Shown: positions 34,419 through 42,921, numbered from the stretch's first letter. The stretch is DNA of 64,000 nt from Paraburkholderia sp. HP33-1 (GCF_021390595.1 NZ_JAJEJR010000003.1:124001-188000); one strand, 5' to 3'. Program-made: numbers and translations. The notes: generated from the letters alone by a model not told the origin.

Positions 34419-34489
34419 TTATGTTTTGCATCTTGCGAGGCGAGTGGGCGTGCACGCTTCGCCAAGCTCTTAAGGCATTTGACGGCTTC

Positions 34490-34942
34490 TCAATGCCAGT
34501 GCCCACCATGTCCGTGCCAGTGGCCGTAGTAGCCTCCATGTCCGTAGCCACCTCCCCAGTAGCCTCCGATCACCACTGAAGGTCCCCACCATCCGTAGTA
34601 GCCCGGCCATGGATAGCCGTAGGGGTAACCGTAATAGCCCGGATAACCGTAGTACCCGGGATAGCCGTAGTAGCCTGGGTAGCCGTAATAAGCAGGCGGA
34701 GGTACCGCGATATACGTGCAATTCTGTCCCGACAACGCAAGGTCGTTTCGCGTCGCGTTCGCGCCGGCGGTACCGCTTGCCGGCATTGGACCGTTGCTAG
34801 CTGTTGATTCTGCAGTGGCGCTGGTGCAGGTGTAATAGCCGCCTGCGCCCGGGTAGTATGAATACGGGCCAGAATAGACGCAGCCAGACAGCGCGAGTGT
34901 GCCCGCCACGCCAATGCACAGACCAAGGATTCCAGAGCGCAT
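34490..34942 (-). CDS. Lipoprotein with Tyr-Gly-Tyr-Pro repeats
   Basis: The 150-residue protein has a lipoprotein signal (ILGLCIGVAGTLALSGC). A Ser/Thr/Ala-rich middle is followed by tandem YYGYPG units (about four copies near residues 83-107) and a Gly/His-rich end (GHGGYYGHWHGHGGHWH). The repeats are also clear at DNA level. The low-complexity, aromatic and His-rich design suggests a surface or metal-interacting envelope protein. No known domain recognised. Confidence 0.75.
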   Translation of the reverse strand: MRSGILGLCIGVAGTLALSGCVYSGPYSYYPGAGGYYTCTSATAESTASNGPMPASGTAGANATRNDLALSGQNCTYIAVPPPAYYGYPGYYGYPGYYGYPGYYGYPYGYPWPGYYGWWGPSVVIGGYWGGGYGHGGYYGHWHGHGGHWH

Positions 34943-35238
34943 GATCGCTCCCTATTCGGGTGCAACGCGCCCGCCACGACACGGGGTCCTTTTATTCTAG
35001 TCTTCGAATCTTGCATCGGCGCTATCCGGCCCGATGCGAGGGCGGCTGTGCAGCGTCATGCATTCGCGGTTCGAAAAAAAATCCACTCTTCAGACGCATA
35101 GGGCAGGTACGCGCCTCGCGGCGGAGCAGATATGCCGTCGAAATCAGGAGTCTCGTCATGGACCCGCTCGATCCCCGTCAATCGGCTGTCGGCCACCCGC
35201 CGCGCAGCAGAGGTGAAATGACGAGAATTCGACGCGCA
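34943..35238. other. No recognisable gene
   Basis: This gap of about 300 bases separates the repeat lipoprotein from the toxin-immunity islet. Only short frames without family features are seen. It probably holds the lipoprotein promoter and the left junction of the islet. Confidence 0.5.
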
Positions 35239-35532
35239 CTAAGAGTCGCTAAAGAGACGTTTTAATTCTTCAAGAAACGACGCGGTCGTGTGGCCCCATA
35301 ATTCCGGGTTAAACCCCGGGCCGTAATCTCTTTCAAATGCGGAGTCCAAGTCGCCAGGGTGCTCGTTCATGAATAAATTTATTTCATTGATTATTTCCTG
35401 ATGATAGTCCGGCGGACTATCCCTTTTATAACAGGAAGCGATCTCAGGAATCGTGTCTCCCCATAAATCGAAATCCTGATTGAAATATGCGCCAAAAAGT
35501 TCATACATCCGAGGATAGCGATCTGATAACAT
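35239..35532 (-). CDS. cdiI: CdiI-type immunity protein
   Basis: A 97-residue acidic protein (YPRMYELFGAYFNQDFDLWG, NEINLFMNEHPGDLDSAFER, FLEELKRLF) that fits the CdiI_2 family of contact-dependent-inhibition immunity proteins. These bind and neutralise a cognate toxin in the cytoplasm. It begins eight bases after the toxin stop codon, the expected order. The AT-rich composition matches the toxin's C-terminal region and differs from the neighbouring genes, suggesting they arrived together. Confidence 0.78.
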   Translation of the reverse strand: MLSDRYPRMYELFGAYFNQDFDLWGDTIPEIASCYKRDSPPDYHQEIINEINLFMNEHPGDLDSAFERDYGPGFNPELWGHTTASFLEELKRLFSDS

Positions 35533-35540
35533 GACTTTCC

Positions 35541-36377
35541 TTATTCCACGTAGGCAGTGAGCACATAATACGGCATATTGTTGTATGTTTGATATTTCAG
35601 CACGACCGTAACTAGATTCATTTGCGTAAACTTGAGGTTTTTTCTTTTTATTCCATACCCAATATTTCCCTCAACCCGCTTAACCAAAGTAAGAGGAATA
35701 TTGTTGTTCGATGAACGCGCCCAATTCCGGATTTTTATCGCATTTGAATTCATAACATCCGATATAGCTAACTCTGCTACGCGAAGGTTATAGAACGACG
35801 AAACAATCTCCCTTTTTGGTTCCCGTTTAAGTCGATCCAGTAGCCACGCCTCGTCCTTTTCGACTTGCTTCAGGAGTGTGTGCCCCCCGAGCCTGGGCTT
35901 GAACGCTTTCGCCTCGTGCATGCGCAGATTGATCCGGCCCATTGTGACACTGGCCGCGCGCGCAGCCTTGATCGAGCCAGCAAAGCCGAACGGCACGACC
36001 ATATCGAGCGACAGGCCGATATTGTTCGCCATGTCGGGACTGGCCTTCATCGCCTCAGCCAGCTTCGTCGTGCCCTGCTGGGTCAGCGTGGCCGTATCCT
36101 GTCCTGTCCAGACCTGACGCAAACCCGCTGCCGCCGTGTCAGACCCGTGTGCGCCGAACACGATACATCCGGCCTTGCTTGCCATCGTCGGTTCCGGCAT
36201 CACACACAGCACCCCGGCTCCGACCATTTCCAGCAGGCCCCCTACGAGTTGCAACCCGCCCCATAGCCGGTTGGAAAGCATGTCCGTGTGGCTGATCGAC
36301 TGGCGGGTGAGCACTGCTGCGAGTTGCGGCGCACTGAGCACGACGCGCACGCCGTCCGAATCCTGTTGATACGACAT
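35541..36377 (-). CDS. RNase A-like polymorphic toxin
   Basis: The 278-residue protein has a GC-rich N-terminal region of about 155 residues with two hydrophobic stretches (GGLQLVGGLLEMVGAGVLCV, DMVVPFGFAGSIKAA), seen in stand-alone polymorphic toxins. An AT-rich C-terminal domain of about 117 residues follows. That domain starts RLGGHTLLKQVEKDEAWLLD and ends YYVLTAYVE, matching the bacterial RNase A-like toxin family known from CdiA of Yersinia kristensenii. His166 and the pair Thr274/Tyr276 are likely active-site residues. It should degrade RNA in target cells. No CdiA or type VI gene is adjacent, so its delivery route is open. GAGGAA precedes the ATG. Confidence 0.8.
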   Translation of the reverse strand: MSYQQDSDGVRVVLSAPQLAAVLTRQSISHTDMLSNRLWGGLQLVGGLLEMVGAGVLCVMPEPTMASKAGCIVFGAHGSDTAAAGLRQVWTGQDTATLTQQGTTKLAEAMKASPDMANNIGLSLDMVVPFGFAGSIKAARAASVTMGRINLRMHEAKAFKPRLGGHTLLKQVEKDEAWLLDRLKREPKREIVSSFYNLRVAELAISDVMNSNAIKIRNWARSSNNNIPLTLVKRVEGNIGYGIKRKNLKFTQMNLVTVVLKYQTYNNMPYYVLTAYVE

Positions 36378-36624
36378 TCCGTATTCCTCTGTACCTGTTG
36401 GCGAATAGCCAACCTAGCAGGCGACTACAGGGACAGGGAATGGGCGATGGATGATTTCAGTGTCCCGCAGCGTCAACGAACGGCGATATTGTTCACGCCG
36501 GAATGCACGCCGTGGTACGTAGGGACAGGCGGGATAATGCCGGTTTCGTCCAGCAGATCGGTGTTTTTTGCGGAGTCAGGCCGATGTGCAGACGTGCGCC
36601 CAATGCTTCCATAAGCGGGCGGCT

Positions 36625-36766
36625 CTATTCCAGCAAATCAGTGCAGTGATAGGCCGCTTCGACCTTGTTCGCCACGGTATGCGCGAGCGCCCGCTCGGCG
36701 AGGTCGCGCGCATAGCCGTGTTCGCTGACCCAACTCAGGAAACTCGAACGGTAGCCGTGGGCGGAT
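36625..36766 (-). pseudogene. C-terminal remnant of a tyrosine recombinase
   Basis: The reverse strand reads AHGYRSSFLSWVSEHGYARD, then LAERALAHTVANKVEAAYH, then a stop at 36625-36627. The HxxR box and the HxVxNKVEAAY end are those of P4-type phage integrases. The start, the rest of the catalytic domain and the final Tyr context are missing. It marks a former integration event next to the toxin islet. Bases 36378-36624 and 36767-36919 show no gene. Confidence 0.75.
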
Positions 36767-36919
36767 GCGCTCGCTCGAAGTCGCGAAAGCACTGGAGGCG
36801 GACAAGGTCGGTGTTGGCGTGCCGCACGTGCCGGAGGATATGGGCAATGACCGCGCCACGATCGGTCGCGGTCATTGCTTGAGATGAGCTTGCGCGCAGC
36901 CGCGCGCCGCCTCGCGTTT

Positions 36920-37159
36920 TCACACGCCGATGGTCCGCGTCGTTTTCAGCGCGATCCATGTCATGCCTTCGCGCAGTCCTTCGAGTACCGCTTCTCTTTC
37001 CACGATGAACACACGTGCATGATGAAAGGTGTGTTCGAAGTCGCCCTCGGGCGACTCGTGTTTGACATGGATCGTCGCCTGAAATCCGCCTTCCGGCGCC
37101 GCCTCTGTCTCGACGCTCACGGACCAGCTTCCTTGCTGCGCGTTTGCAGATATGGTCAT
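36920..37159 (-). CDS. Small conserved protein, possibly oxygen-regulated
   Basis: A 79-residue protein (MTISANAQQGSWSVSVETEA, HHARVFIVEREAVLEGLREG, MTWIALKTTR). I recall similar proteins in Burkholderiales but not a function. GAGGAG precedes the ATG at 37159; a longer frame upstream would run through the regulatory site. An FNR-like box at 37227-37240 with a -10-like TACGCT 32 bases away points to induction at low oxygen. Confidence 0.7.
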   Translation of the reverse strand: MTISANAQQGSWSVSVETEAAPEGGFQATIHVKHESPEGDFEHTFHHARVFIVEREAVLEGLREGMTWIALKTTRTIGV

Positions 37160-37226
37160 TGGATGCTCCTCGGGTTGGCGCGAACGGTTGCCACCGTCAG
37201 CGTAATGCCGTGCAATGCCTCTCTCG

Positions 37227-37240
37227 TTGATCCTGGTCAA
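37227..37240. promoter_or_regulatory. FNR/ANR-type box
   Basis: TTGATCCTGGTCAA matches TTGAT-N4-ATCAA with one change. A TACGCT hexamer (37199-37204, reverse strand) is centred 32 bases away, the spacing for activation from -41.5 toward the small gene at 36920-37159. Confidence 0.65.
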
Positions 37241-37408
37241 GCGTCAAAGCGAACCGTGAGTCACGCTCGATGTCATTCGCGCGCTGCTTTCAGCTTCGTT
37301 GCAGACGCACGCCGACGTTTCGCGGTAAGCTTTCCGCGGTATCCGCATCACGCGTTCGCGTCGGTGAGGCAACGCTGCCCTCATGATCGACGAACGCCGG
37401 AGTTCATC

Positions 37409-38743
37409 ATGTGGTACGCCTTCATCGATGCCCAGCAACGCCTCGCGCGCGCGATGGCCGGAGGAGTGCTATCCGAATCCGGCTCGGCGCCGGGCGCGCA
37501 AGCGGCCTGGCTCAGCACGGAACAGGCGGTCGACGCGTTCAGCTACTGGCTGCTCAGGTCCGCCTGCGCTTTCGAGCGGACGCCACCGTTCGCGATCCAC
37601 TCCGTTCTCGCCAATGATAGCCGCGTGGCCGTCGAGGAAAGCGTCGTCGCGTCGCCTGCGCTCGGCGCGCTGCTCAGATTCAAACGCAAACCGCCTACGT
37701 CATCAGCTGACGAAAAGCTGCCGGTGCTGTTGTGTGCGCCGCTCGCCGGACATCATTCGGTCATGCTGCGCGAGACGGTCGAAACGTTGCTCCAGGAACG
37801 TGACGTATTCGTGACCGACTGGGCCGACGCGCGCGACGTTCCGCGCGAAGCCGGCCCGCTGTCGCTCGACGACTACGTGCGGGCGCTCGAAAGCTTCGTC
37901 GGCACCGCCCGCGCGTTCGGCTCGCCCGTTCATGTGGTCGCGATCTGTCAGGCGAGCGTGCCCGCGCTCGCCGCCGCGGCCTTGCTCGCCAAGGACGATA
38001 CCGCGCCGATCGCGAGTGTCTCGCTGCTCGGCGGTCCGATCGATACCCGTTTGAACCCGACCGTCACGGACCGCTTCGCGAGCTCCCATACGCTCCAGTG
38101 GTTTCACGATAATGCGATCGATCTCGTTCCTCCGCCCTATCGCGGCGCGGGACGCCTCGTGTATCCGGGTTTCATCCAGCAGGCGGCGCTCTTTGCCGCG
38201 CATCCGGAGCGGCATTTGCGCCTCGAAGCGGATTACTGGTCCAGGTGGCTGGCCGGCGATATCTCCGGTGCACAGCAAGCGCTGCGCACGGCGAACGAAT
38301 ATGCCGCGGTCCTCGATATGGCGGAGTGCTACTTCCTCGACATGCTTCGTGTGGTGTTTCACGAGCATCTGTTACCGCGCAATCTATGGTCGGTCGCCGG
38401 GCGTCAGGTGCGGATCGCCGCGCTGCGCGATACGCCGCTGTGCACGATCGAAGGCGACAGCGACGAGATCACGGGCGCGGGGCAAACGCATTGCGCGCAT
38501 GCGCTGTACGAAGCATCGCCGATGCGGCCCAGACGGCAGTTCACCGTTGAGCAGTGCAATCACTACGACCTGTTTATCGGTCCGCGTTGGCGCGATGCGG
38601 TTTATCCGGCGCTCTGCGAATTCTGGCGCGAGGTCGAACACACCGCGTTGGAGATTCGCCGGCCGCCCCGCGCGGCCAGGGGGTCGGCGAGCCGAAAACG
38701 GCGTGAGGCGGCAGCGAAACCGTCGGCAGTCCGGATTTCGTGA
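37409..38743 (+). CDS. phaZ: Intracellular PHB depolymerase
   Basis: The 444-residue protein matches the intracellular polyhydroxybutyrate depolymerases. The nucleophile is a Cys in the lipase-like box VVAICQASVP (Cys180), as in the Cupriavidus enzyme. The later conserved parts HPERHLRLEADYW, TIEGDSDEITGAGQTHCAHA and CNHYDLFIGPRWR supply the Asp and His. It breaks the storage polymer down to short hydroxybutyrate units in the cytoplasm. The basic tail (SRKRREAAAKPSAVRIS) may hold it on the granule. The ATG at 37409 begins the family homology; the frame is open further upstream without it. It belongs with the acetoacetyl-CoA reductase at 42111. Confidence 0.93.
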   Translation: MWYAFIDAQQRLARAMAGGVLSESGSAPGAQAAWLSTEQAVDAFSYWLLRSACAFERTPPFAIHSVLANDSRVAVEESVVASPALGALLRFKRKPPTSSADEKLPVLLCAPLAGHHSVMLRETVETLLQERDVFVTDWADARDVPREAGPLSLDDYVRALESFVGTARAFGSPVHVVAICQASVPALAAAALLAKDDTAPIASVSLLGGPIDTRLNPTVTDRFASSHTLQWFHDNAIDLVPPPYRGAGRLVYPGFIQQAALFAAHPERHLRLEADYWSRWLAGDISGAQQALRTANEYAAVLDMAECYFLDMLRVVFHEHLLPRNLWSVAGRQVRIAALRDTPLCTIEGDSDEITGAGQTHCAHALYEASPMRPRRQFTVEQCNHYDLFIGPRWRDAVYPALCEFWREVEHTALEIRRPPRAARGSASRKRREAAAKPSAVRIS

Positions 38744-38852
38744 CGCGCAAAGGGGATCTGTATTCCACGGTTGAATTGTCACGACGTCGCAAGAACTTCG
38801 CATCGAGCAGGCGCCGTTGCTTCTGCGAGGAAACAGACATCGACCCCTCCTA

Positions 38853-39857
38853 CTATCGGATCTTAACGACGACCTTACCCTTTGCACGCCCTGTTTCGAC
38901 GTAAGCCACAGCCTCTTGTGTTGATTCGAACGGGAAAATCCGATCAATCACGGGTCTTACCGCAGCTATGTCGACGAGCTTCGCGATTTGGGCTAACTGG
39001 TCTCCATCGGCGCGCATGAAGAGGAATGAGTAACCAACGTCACGACGTCTCGCCGCCTTTCGGATGCGATAGCTTAGAAACCGCATCGCCGCTTTCAGGA
39101 ACCAGGAGGCACCCATCTGCCTCGCAAAATCAGGATCGGGCGGACCGGCGATTCCGATGAGCTTGCCACCCGGCTTGAGCACTTGTAGTGATTTTTCGAG
39201 CGTATTTCCGCCCTGCGTATCCAGCACCACGTCGCAGTCTTTCAATACAGCGGCAAAGTCGTCTTTCTTGTAGTCGATGACGGTGTCGGCACCGAGCTGC
39301 TTCATCAATCCGGCATTCGCGGCGCTCGCTGTCGTCGCGACCGTCGCGCCCAGATGCTTCGCCAGTTGAATGGCAAAGGTGCCAACGCCGCCCGAGCCGG
39401 CGTGGATGAGTACCTTCTGCCCTTTCTTCAGTTGCCCTCGCTCGACCAGCGCCTGCCAGGCGGTCAAGCCCACCAACGGGATTGAAGCCGCTTCTTCCAT
39501 ACTGAGCGTTTTGGGCTTGAGGGCCACGGCATCTTCAGTAATCGCGATGAATTCCGCGAAAGTACCGATGCGATCTTTGGGCGGCCGCGCATAGACCTCA
39601 TCGCCCGGCTTGAATTTCCGCACGCGCGATCCGGCTCGGACAACGACCCCGGCCAGGTCGTTGCCCAGAATCAGCGGCAAACGATAGGGCAGAATGAGCT
39701 TGAACTCCCCATCCCTGATCTTTGAATCAAGCGGGTTCACCCCAGCGGCGTGAATCTGGATCAATACGTCGTCCTCACGCAGTTCAGGGACCGGCATATT
39801 GCCGGCTCGTACGCCATTCTTGCGTCCGTATCGATCGACGACGAATGCCTTCATCAT
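38853..39857 (-). CDS. MDR-family NAD(P)-dependent quinone oxidoreductase
   Basis: A 334-residue medium-chain dehydrogenase without the zinc-binding Cys cluster, like quinone oxidoreductases. Segments include DDVLIQIHAAGVNPLDSKIR, LILGNDLAGVVVRAGSRVRK and the cofactor loop VLIHAGSGGVGTFAIQLAK. It reduces quinones or enones with NADPH. It follows the SDR gene at 39904 by 46 bases on the same strand, and both are probably under the TetR repressor at 40832. Confidence 0.93.
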   Translation of the reverse strand: MMKAFVVDRYGRKNGVRAGNMPVPELREDDVLIQIHAAGVNPLDSKIRDGEFKLILPYRLPLILGNDLAGVVVRAGSRVRKFKPGDEVYARPPKDRIGTFAEFIAITEDAVALKPKTLSMEEAASIPLVGLTAWQALVERGQLKKGQKVLIHAGSGGVGTFAIQLAKHLGATVATTASAANAGLMKQLGADTVIDYKKDDFAAVLKDCDVVLDTQGGNTLEKSLQVLKPGGKLIGIAGPPDPDFARQMGASWFLKAAMRFLSYRIRKAARRRDVGYSFLFMRADGDQLAQIAKLVDIAAVRPVIDRIFPFESTQEAVAYVETGRAKGKVVVKIR

Positions 39858-39903
39858 GGGTGATTGTTCCTTGTCAGTTGCTTGTTGCGTCAGGTAACAG
39901 CTT

Positions 39904-40713
39904 CTACGTTGCGAGCCTCAGATCTTTGCGAATGCCGGCGTCCACCAGCCCTGCAGGCGTAAATCTGCGCAGCAATCGCAGTCGTCCGGCGAGGCCGCCC
40001 GCTGCATAACGAAGTCTCGGGCGAGCCGCGAGTGCGGCCTGCAATACGGTTTCGGCCACAACCTGAGGACCGTCAGCGCGCTCGACCACCTCCTTTACTC
40101 GCTTATCCACGGCCGCCCGTACCTCGTGGTACGCGTCGAGGGGAGCGTCGGGTGCCATGAAGTTCGTGTCGAAAGGCGTCTTGATGTAGGCCGGCTCAAT
40201 GAGCGACACCCGGATGCCCATCGTGCGCAACTCGTGATCGAGCGACTCCGAATAGCCTGCTACCGCATGCTTGGTGGCGGAATACAGCGCCATATATGGC
40301 ATCGGCAAGAAACCCAGAACGGAGCCGATGTTGATGATGCGGCCGCGACCTTGTTGCCGCATATGGGGTAGCACGGCACGCGTCATGCGAACAATCCCGA
40401 AGAAGTTCGTATCGAAGATTGCACGGGCCTGATCAAGCGAACTCTCTTCCGCGCCGGCGGGGGCGACCCCGAAGCCAGCGTTGTTCACGAGGAGATCGAT
40501 GCGGCCGTGCAGGCGCAGTACCTCCTTGACGGCTGCTTCAACTGATTCGTCGCTAGTCACGTCCAGCGGCAGCATCTCGAACGTCCGCTGGCCAGCTTGT
40601 ACGCCGCGCCGGCTGGTGCCGTAGACCTTGTATCCGGCCTTCGCAAGGCGGGTCGCTGTGGCTTCGCCGATGCCTGAAGAGGCACCTGTAACGAGCGCTA
40701 TTCCTGTTTTCAT
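39904..40713 (-). CDS. SDR-family oxidoreductase
   Basis: The 269-residue protein has the classical SDR motifs: TGxxxGIG (VTGASSGIGEATATRLA), NNAGFG, and the catalytic LYSATKHAVAGY with Tyr-x3-Lys. The long C-terminus (FTPAGLVDAGIRKDL) fits the retinol-dehydrogenase-like group. It is the first gene after the operator at 40777-40794, so TetR control is likely. Substrate unknown. Confidence 0.93.
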   Translation of the reverse strand: MKTGIALVTGASSGIGEATATRLAKAGYKVYGTSRRGVQAGQRTFEMLPLDVTSDESVEAAVKEVLRLHGRIDLLVNNAGFGVAPAGAEESSLDQARAIFDTNFFGIVRMTRAVLPHMRQQGRGRIINIGSVLGFLPMPYMALYSATKHAVAGYSESLDHELRTMGIRVSLIEPAYIKTPFDTNFMAPDAPLDAYHEVRAAVDKRVKEVVERADGPQVVAETVLQAALAARPRLRYAAGGLAGRLRLLRRFTPAGLVDAGIRKDLRLAT

Positions 40714-40776
40714 GATGTCCTTCGGGTAGTGAGAAATGATCTTCAGGCGCTTGGTCGAACATTCACTTCGCCTTGA

Positions 40777-40794
40777 ATATGATGATCGTCATAT
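40777..40794. promoter_or_regulatory. TetR operator, SDR promoter
   Basis: ATATGATGATCGTCATAT is a nearly perfect 18-base dyad just upstream of the SDR gene. It agrees at 14 of 18 positions with the site at the start of the tetR gene (41425-41442), which makes both strong candidates for binding by that regulator. Confidence 0.7.
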
Positions 40795-40831
40795 TTAGGG
40801 TCCATCAAAAGCGCACGGAGGGCACGCGGCT

Positions 40832-41428
40832 TTACTCATCAGCGGGTGCGAATTTTTTCAATGCGGCTTCAAGAAAACTGTCCGACAGCTTGGGGTCGTC
40901 GACAGCGCGCGCCAGCACCAATGTGCCAACCATAGTCGCAACGGTCAAAAGTGCCTGCTCATGGGCGCCCGGTTGGCCCCAATCGGGCAACTGGCGAGCA
41001 ACCACGTCGATCATCTGCTTGATGCGGCGGGTGGCTGCGCGCCGCACGACGGGCGCCTGACGCGGCATCTCCGAGCCAAGCGCGGAGACCGGGCAGCCGG
41101 TCTCTATCGCTTCACGGTGCTCCTTCGACAGATAGGCACGCACGATTGACGGTAACGCCTGCTCCGGCGGCACGGAGGCGGCGATCTGTTCCGACAGGGC
41201 CACGGCCTCAGCACCGGCGCGGTCAGCCGCTTCGGCAAGCAGCACCTCGCGCGATGGAAAGTGTGCGTAGAAGCCGCCGTGGGTCAGGCCAGCCTCCTTC
41301 ATGATGTCGGCCACTCCCGTCCCGTCGTACCCGCTTCGCCGAATCGCGCGCGCGGCAACCTCGACGATGCGTTCGTGCGTGATTTCTTTACGGCTGGCGG
41401 TTTTCCGAGCGAGGGATGATTTCTGCAT
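40832..41428 (-). CDS. TetR-family transcriptional repressor
   Basis: The 198-residue protein has the TetR helix-turn-helix (TGVADIMKEAGLTHGGFYAH, then FPSREVLLAEAADRAG) and a C-terminal domain typical of the group near NemR/YcdC (ETGCPVSALGSEMPRQ). An alternative ATG at 41440 would add four residues; neither has a clear ribosome site. A dyad overlaps the start codon, so it probably represses itself and the following SDR-MDR pair, and is released by an electrophile or similar signal. The Cys in ETGCPV may sense it. Confidence 0.92.
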   Translation of the reverse strand: MQKSSLARKTASRKEITHERIVEVAARAIRRSGYDGTGVADIMKEAGLTHGGFYAHFPSREVLLAEAADRAGAEAVALSEQIAASVPPEQALPSIVRAYLSKEHREAIETGCPVSALGSEMPRQAPVVRRAATRRIKQMIDVVARQLPDWGQPGAHEQALLTVATMVGTLVLARAVDDPKLSDSFLEAALKKFAPADE

Positions 41429-41442
41429 GATGGTCATCATAT
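41425..41442. promoter_or_regulatory. TetR operator, autoregulatory
   Basis: GCATGATGGTCATCATAT overlaps the tetR start codon and matches the site at 40777-40794 at 14 of 18 positions. Confidence 0.65.
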
Positions 41443-41655
41443 ACTATTTGGGCACGATTTGCTGCGGGGTAAAAATCTCGAAGGGAATCAAGGTGTCGAC
41501 CAGGCAGCGCTAGCGTGCGCAACTCTGTTCAAGATGCTGAGCCCGAGCTCGGTGTCTGATTACGGTGGTCTTGGCAGGGATGGCCATCGCGCGCTTCCTG
41601 GCTAACACTCGCGAGGACAGACAGTGACGGTTCCTCGTTGGGCGAGCTGCAACGC

Positions 41656-41970
41656 TCACTGGCCGCGCTCCAGGGCGGCCGCCGTTTCGAGCGCCTTCTC
41701 CGCCGCATCAAACGCGCAGCGGATGGCCACTTCAGCGTCGTCGCCCGCGCAGTGCGCAACGGGCCTGAGTTCGTGCGCCGGTGTGAGCAGATCGAGCCGC
41801 ACGTCATACAGCGGATGGGCCGATCCCAGACGCAACGCCTCGATGGCGAGATGGCAGTTCGACACGAGCACGCCAAACCGCGCGAGACGCACCAGTTGCA
41901 CACCCGCTTGCGCTTCGAGCCGCCCCGCGCCCGCGAAGCCGAGGTAGACGATCTGCATGCCGATGCCCAT
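41656..41970 (-). CDS. Possible HPF/RaiA-like ribosome-associated protein
   Basis: A 104-residue protein. The second half (VSNCHLAIEALRLGSAHPLY, DVRLDLLTPAHELRPVAHCA, AEVAIRCAFDAAEKALETAA) has the beta-strand and helix pattern of the HPF/RaiA-like proteins common beside universal stress proteins in Burkholderia. The first half is weaker. Such proteins bind ribosomes and protect them in dormancy. GGGAGG precedes the ATG at 41970. An FNR-like box lies about 100 bases upstream (42071-42084) with a -10-like GATAAG. The assignment is by pattern only. Confidence 0.55.
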   Translation of the reverse strand: MGIGMQIVYLGFAGAGRLEAQAGVQLVRLARFGVLVSNCHLAIEALRLGSAHPLYDVRLDLLTPAHELRPVAHCAGDDAEVAIRCAFDAAEKALETAAALERGQ

Positions 41971-42070
41971 CCTCGCCTCCCGCTGCGAATATCGATCGGG
42001 CCTGTTCCGCGTAGATCGAGGTCCAGGCCCTCGCTATGGGCTTATCCTGTTCTTACATTTAAGGCGCTCA

Positions 42071-42084
42071 TTGACGTGCGTCAA
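42071..42084. promoter_or_regulatory. FNR/ANR-type box
   Basis: TTGACGTGCGTCAA is a perfect dyad. A reverse-strand GATAAG (42041-42046) is centred 34 bases away, which fits activation of the HPF-like gene at 41656-41970. Confidence 0.65.
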
Positions 42085-42110
42085 GCGTGGCGAAGGCCGG
42101 CCCTCCCCCC

Positions 42111-42857
42111 TCACTGCATATGCATGCCCCCATTGATCGCAATGTCGGCACCGGTGATAAAAGCCGCCTGCTCCGAGCACAGAAAGGCGATCAACGTCGC
42201 CACTTCATCCGGACGCCCCAGCCGCCCGACCGGAATCTGGGGAAGGATCTTCTTGTCGAGAATCTCGCGTGGCACCGCTTCGACCATCGCGGTCGCCAGA
42301 TACCCGGGCGATACCGTATTCACCGTGACGCCGTGCTTCGCGGTTTCGAGCGCGAGTGCCTTCGTGAAGCCATGCACACCCGCCTTGGCCGACGAATAAT
42401 TGGTTTGCCCGTAGGCACCGCGCGAACCGTTGACCGACCCCACGTTGACGATACGCCCGTGGCGCCGCTCGAGCATGCCGGGCAGCAGCGGCTTGGTCAT
42501 GTTGAACAGACCGTCGAGATCGGTGCGCAGCACGGCGTCCCAATGTTCCTTTGTCATCTTCGCGAAGCTCGTGTCGTGCGTGATGCCAGCGTTGTTGATC
42601 AGCACGTCGACCGCGCCCAGCTCGCCGAGAACGCTTTGCGCGCAGCGCGCGCATGAATCGAAGTCGGCGATGTCGGCTTCATACGCGTGAAACTCTCGAC
42701 CCGCGTCGCGCTCGTTCTGCAGCCAGATCGACACGTGATCGTTGCGCGTCGAGTGCAACACCGCGACCGTCATCCCCGCGTCATGCAGGGCCCGGCTGAT
42801 CGCCGTGCCCAAGCCGCCCATCCCGCCTGTCACCAATGCCACGCGATCCGTTCCCAT
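42111..42857 (-). CDS. phbB: Acetoacetyl-CoA reductase
   Basis: The 248-residue SDR enzyme matches PhbB: MGTDRVALVTGGMGGLGTAI, NNAGITHDTSFAKMTKEHWD, the catalytic NYSSAKAGVHGFTKALALE (Tyr-x3-Lys) and the end GADIAINGGMHMQ. It reduces acetoacetyl-CoA to (R)-3-hydroxybutyryl-CoA with NADPH for PHB storage. AAGGAGGAG precedes the ATG. In a low-oxygen block this reaction can serve as an electron sink. It probably shares a transcript with the small gene at 42922. Confidence 0.93.
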   Translation of the reverse strand: MGTDRVALVTGGMGGLGTAISRALHDAGMTVAVLHSTRNDHVSIWLQNERDAGREFHAYEADIADFDSCARCAQSVLGELGAVDVLINNAGITHDTSFAKMTKEHWDAVLRTDLDGLFNMTKPLLPGMLERRHGRIVNVGSVNGSRGAYGQTNYSSAKAGVHGFTKALALETAKHGVTVNTVSPGYLATAMVEAVPREILDKKILPQIPVGRLGRPDEVATLIAFLCSEQAAFITGADIAINGGMHMQ

Positions 42858-42921
42858 CTGATCTCCTCCTTGCTGTGTCTGTGATTGACGGTGCGCGCCC
42901 CGGCTTTGCCGACTCGCACCG

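Noticed and set aside
37227-37252. Second TCAA after the FNR-like box (GTCAAGCGTCAAAG) as an extra site
   Set aside because: Only one half matches; no second TTGAT half at the right distance.
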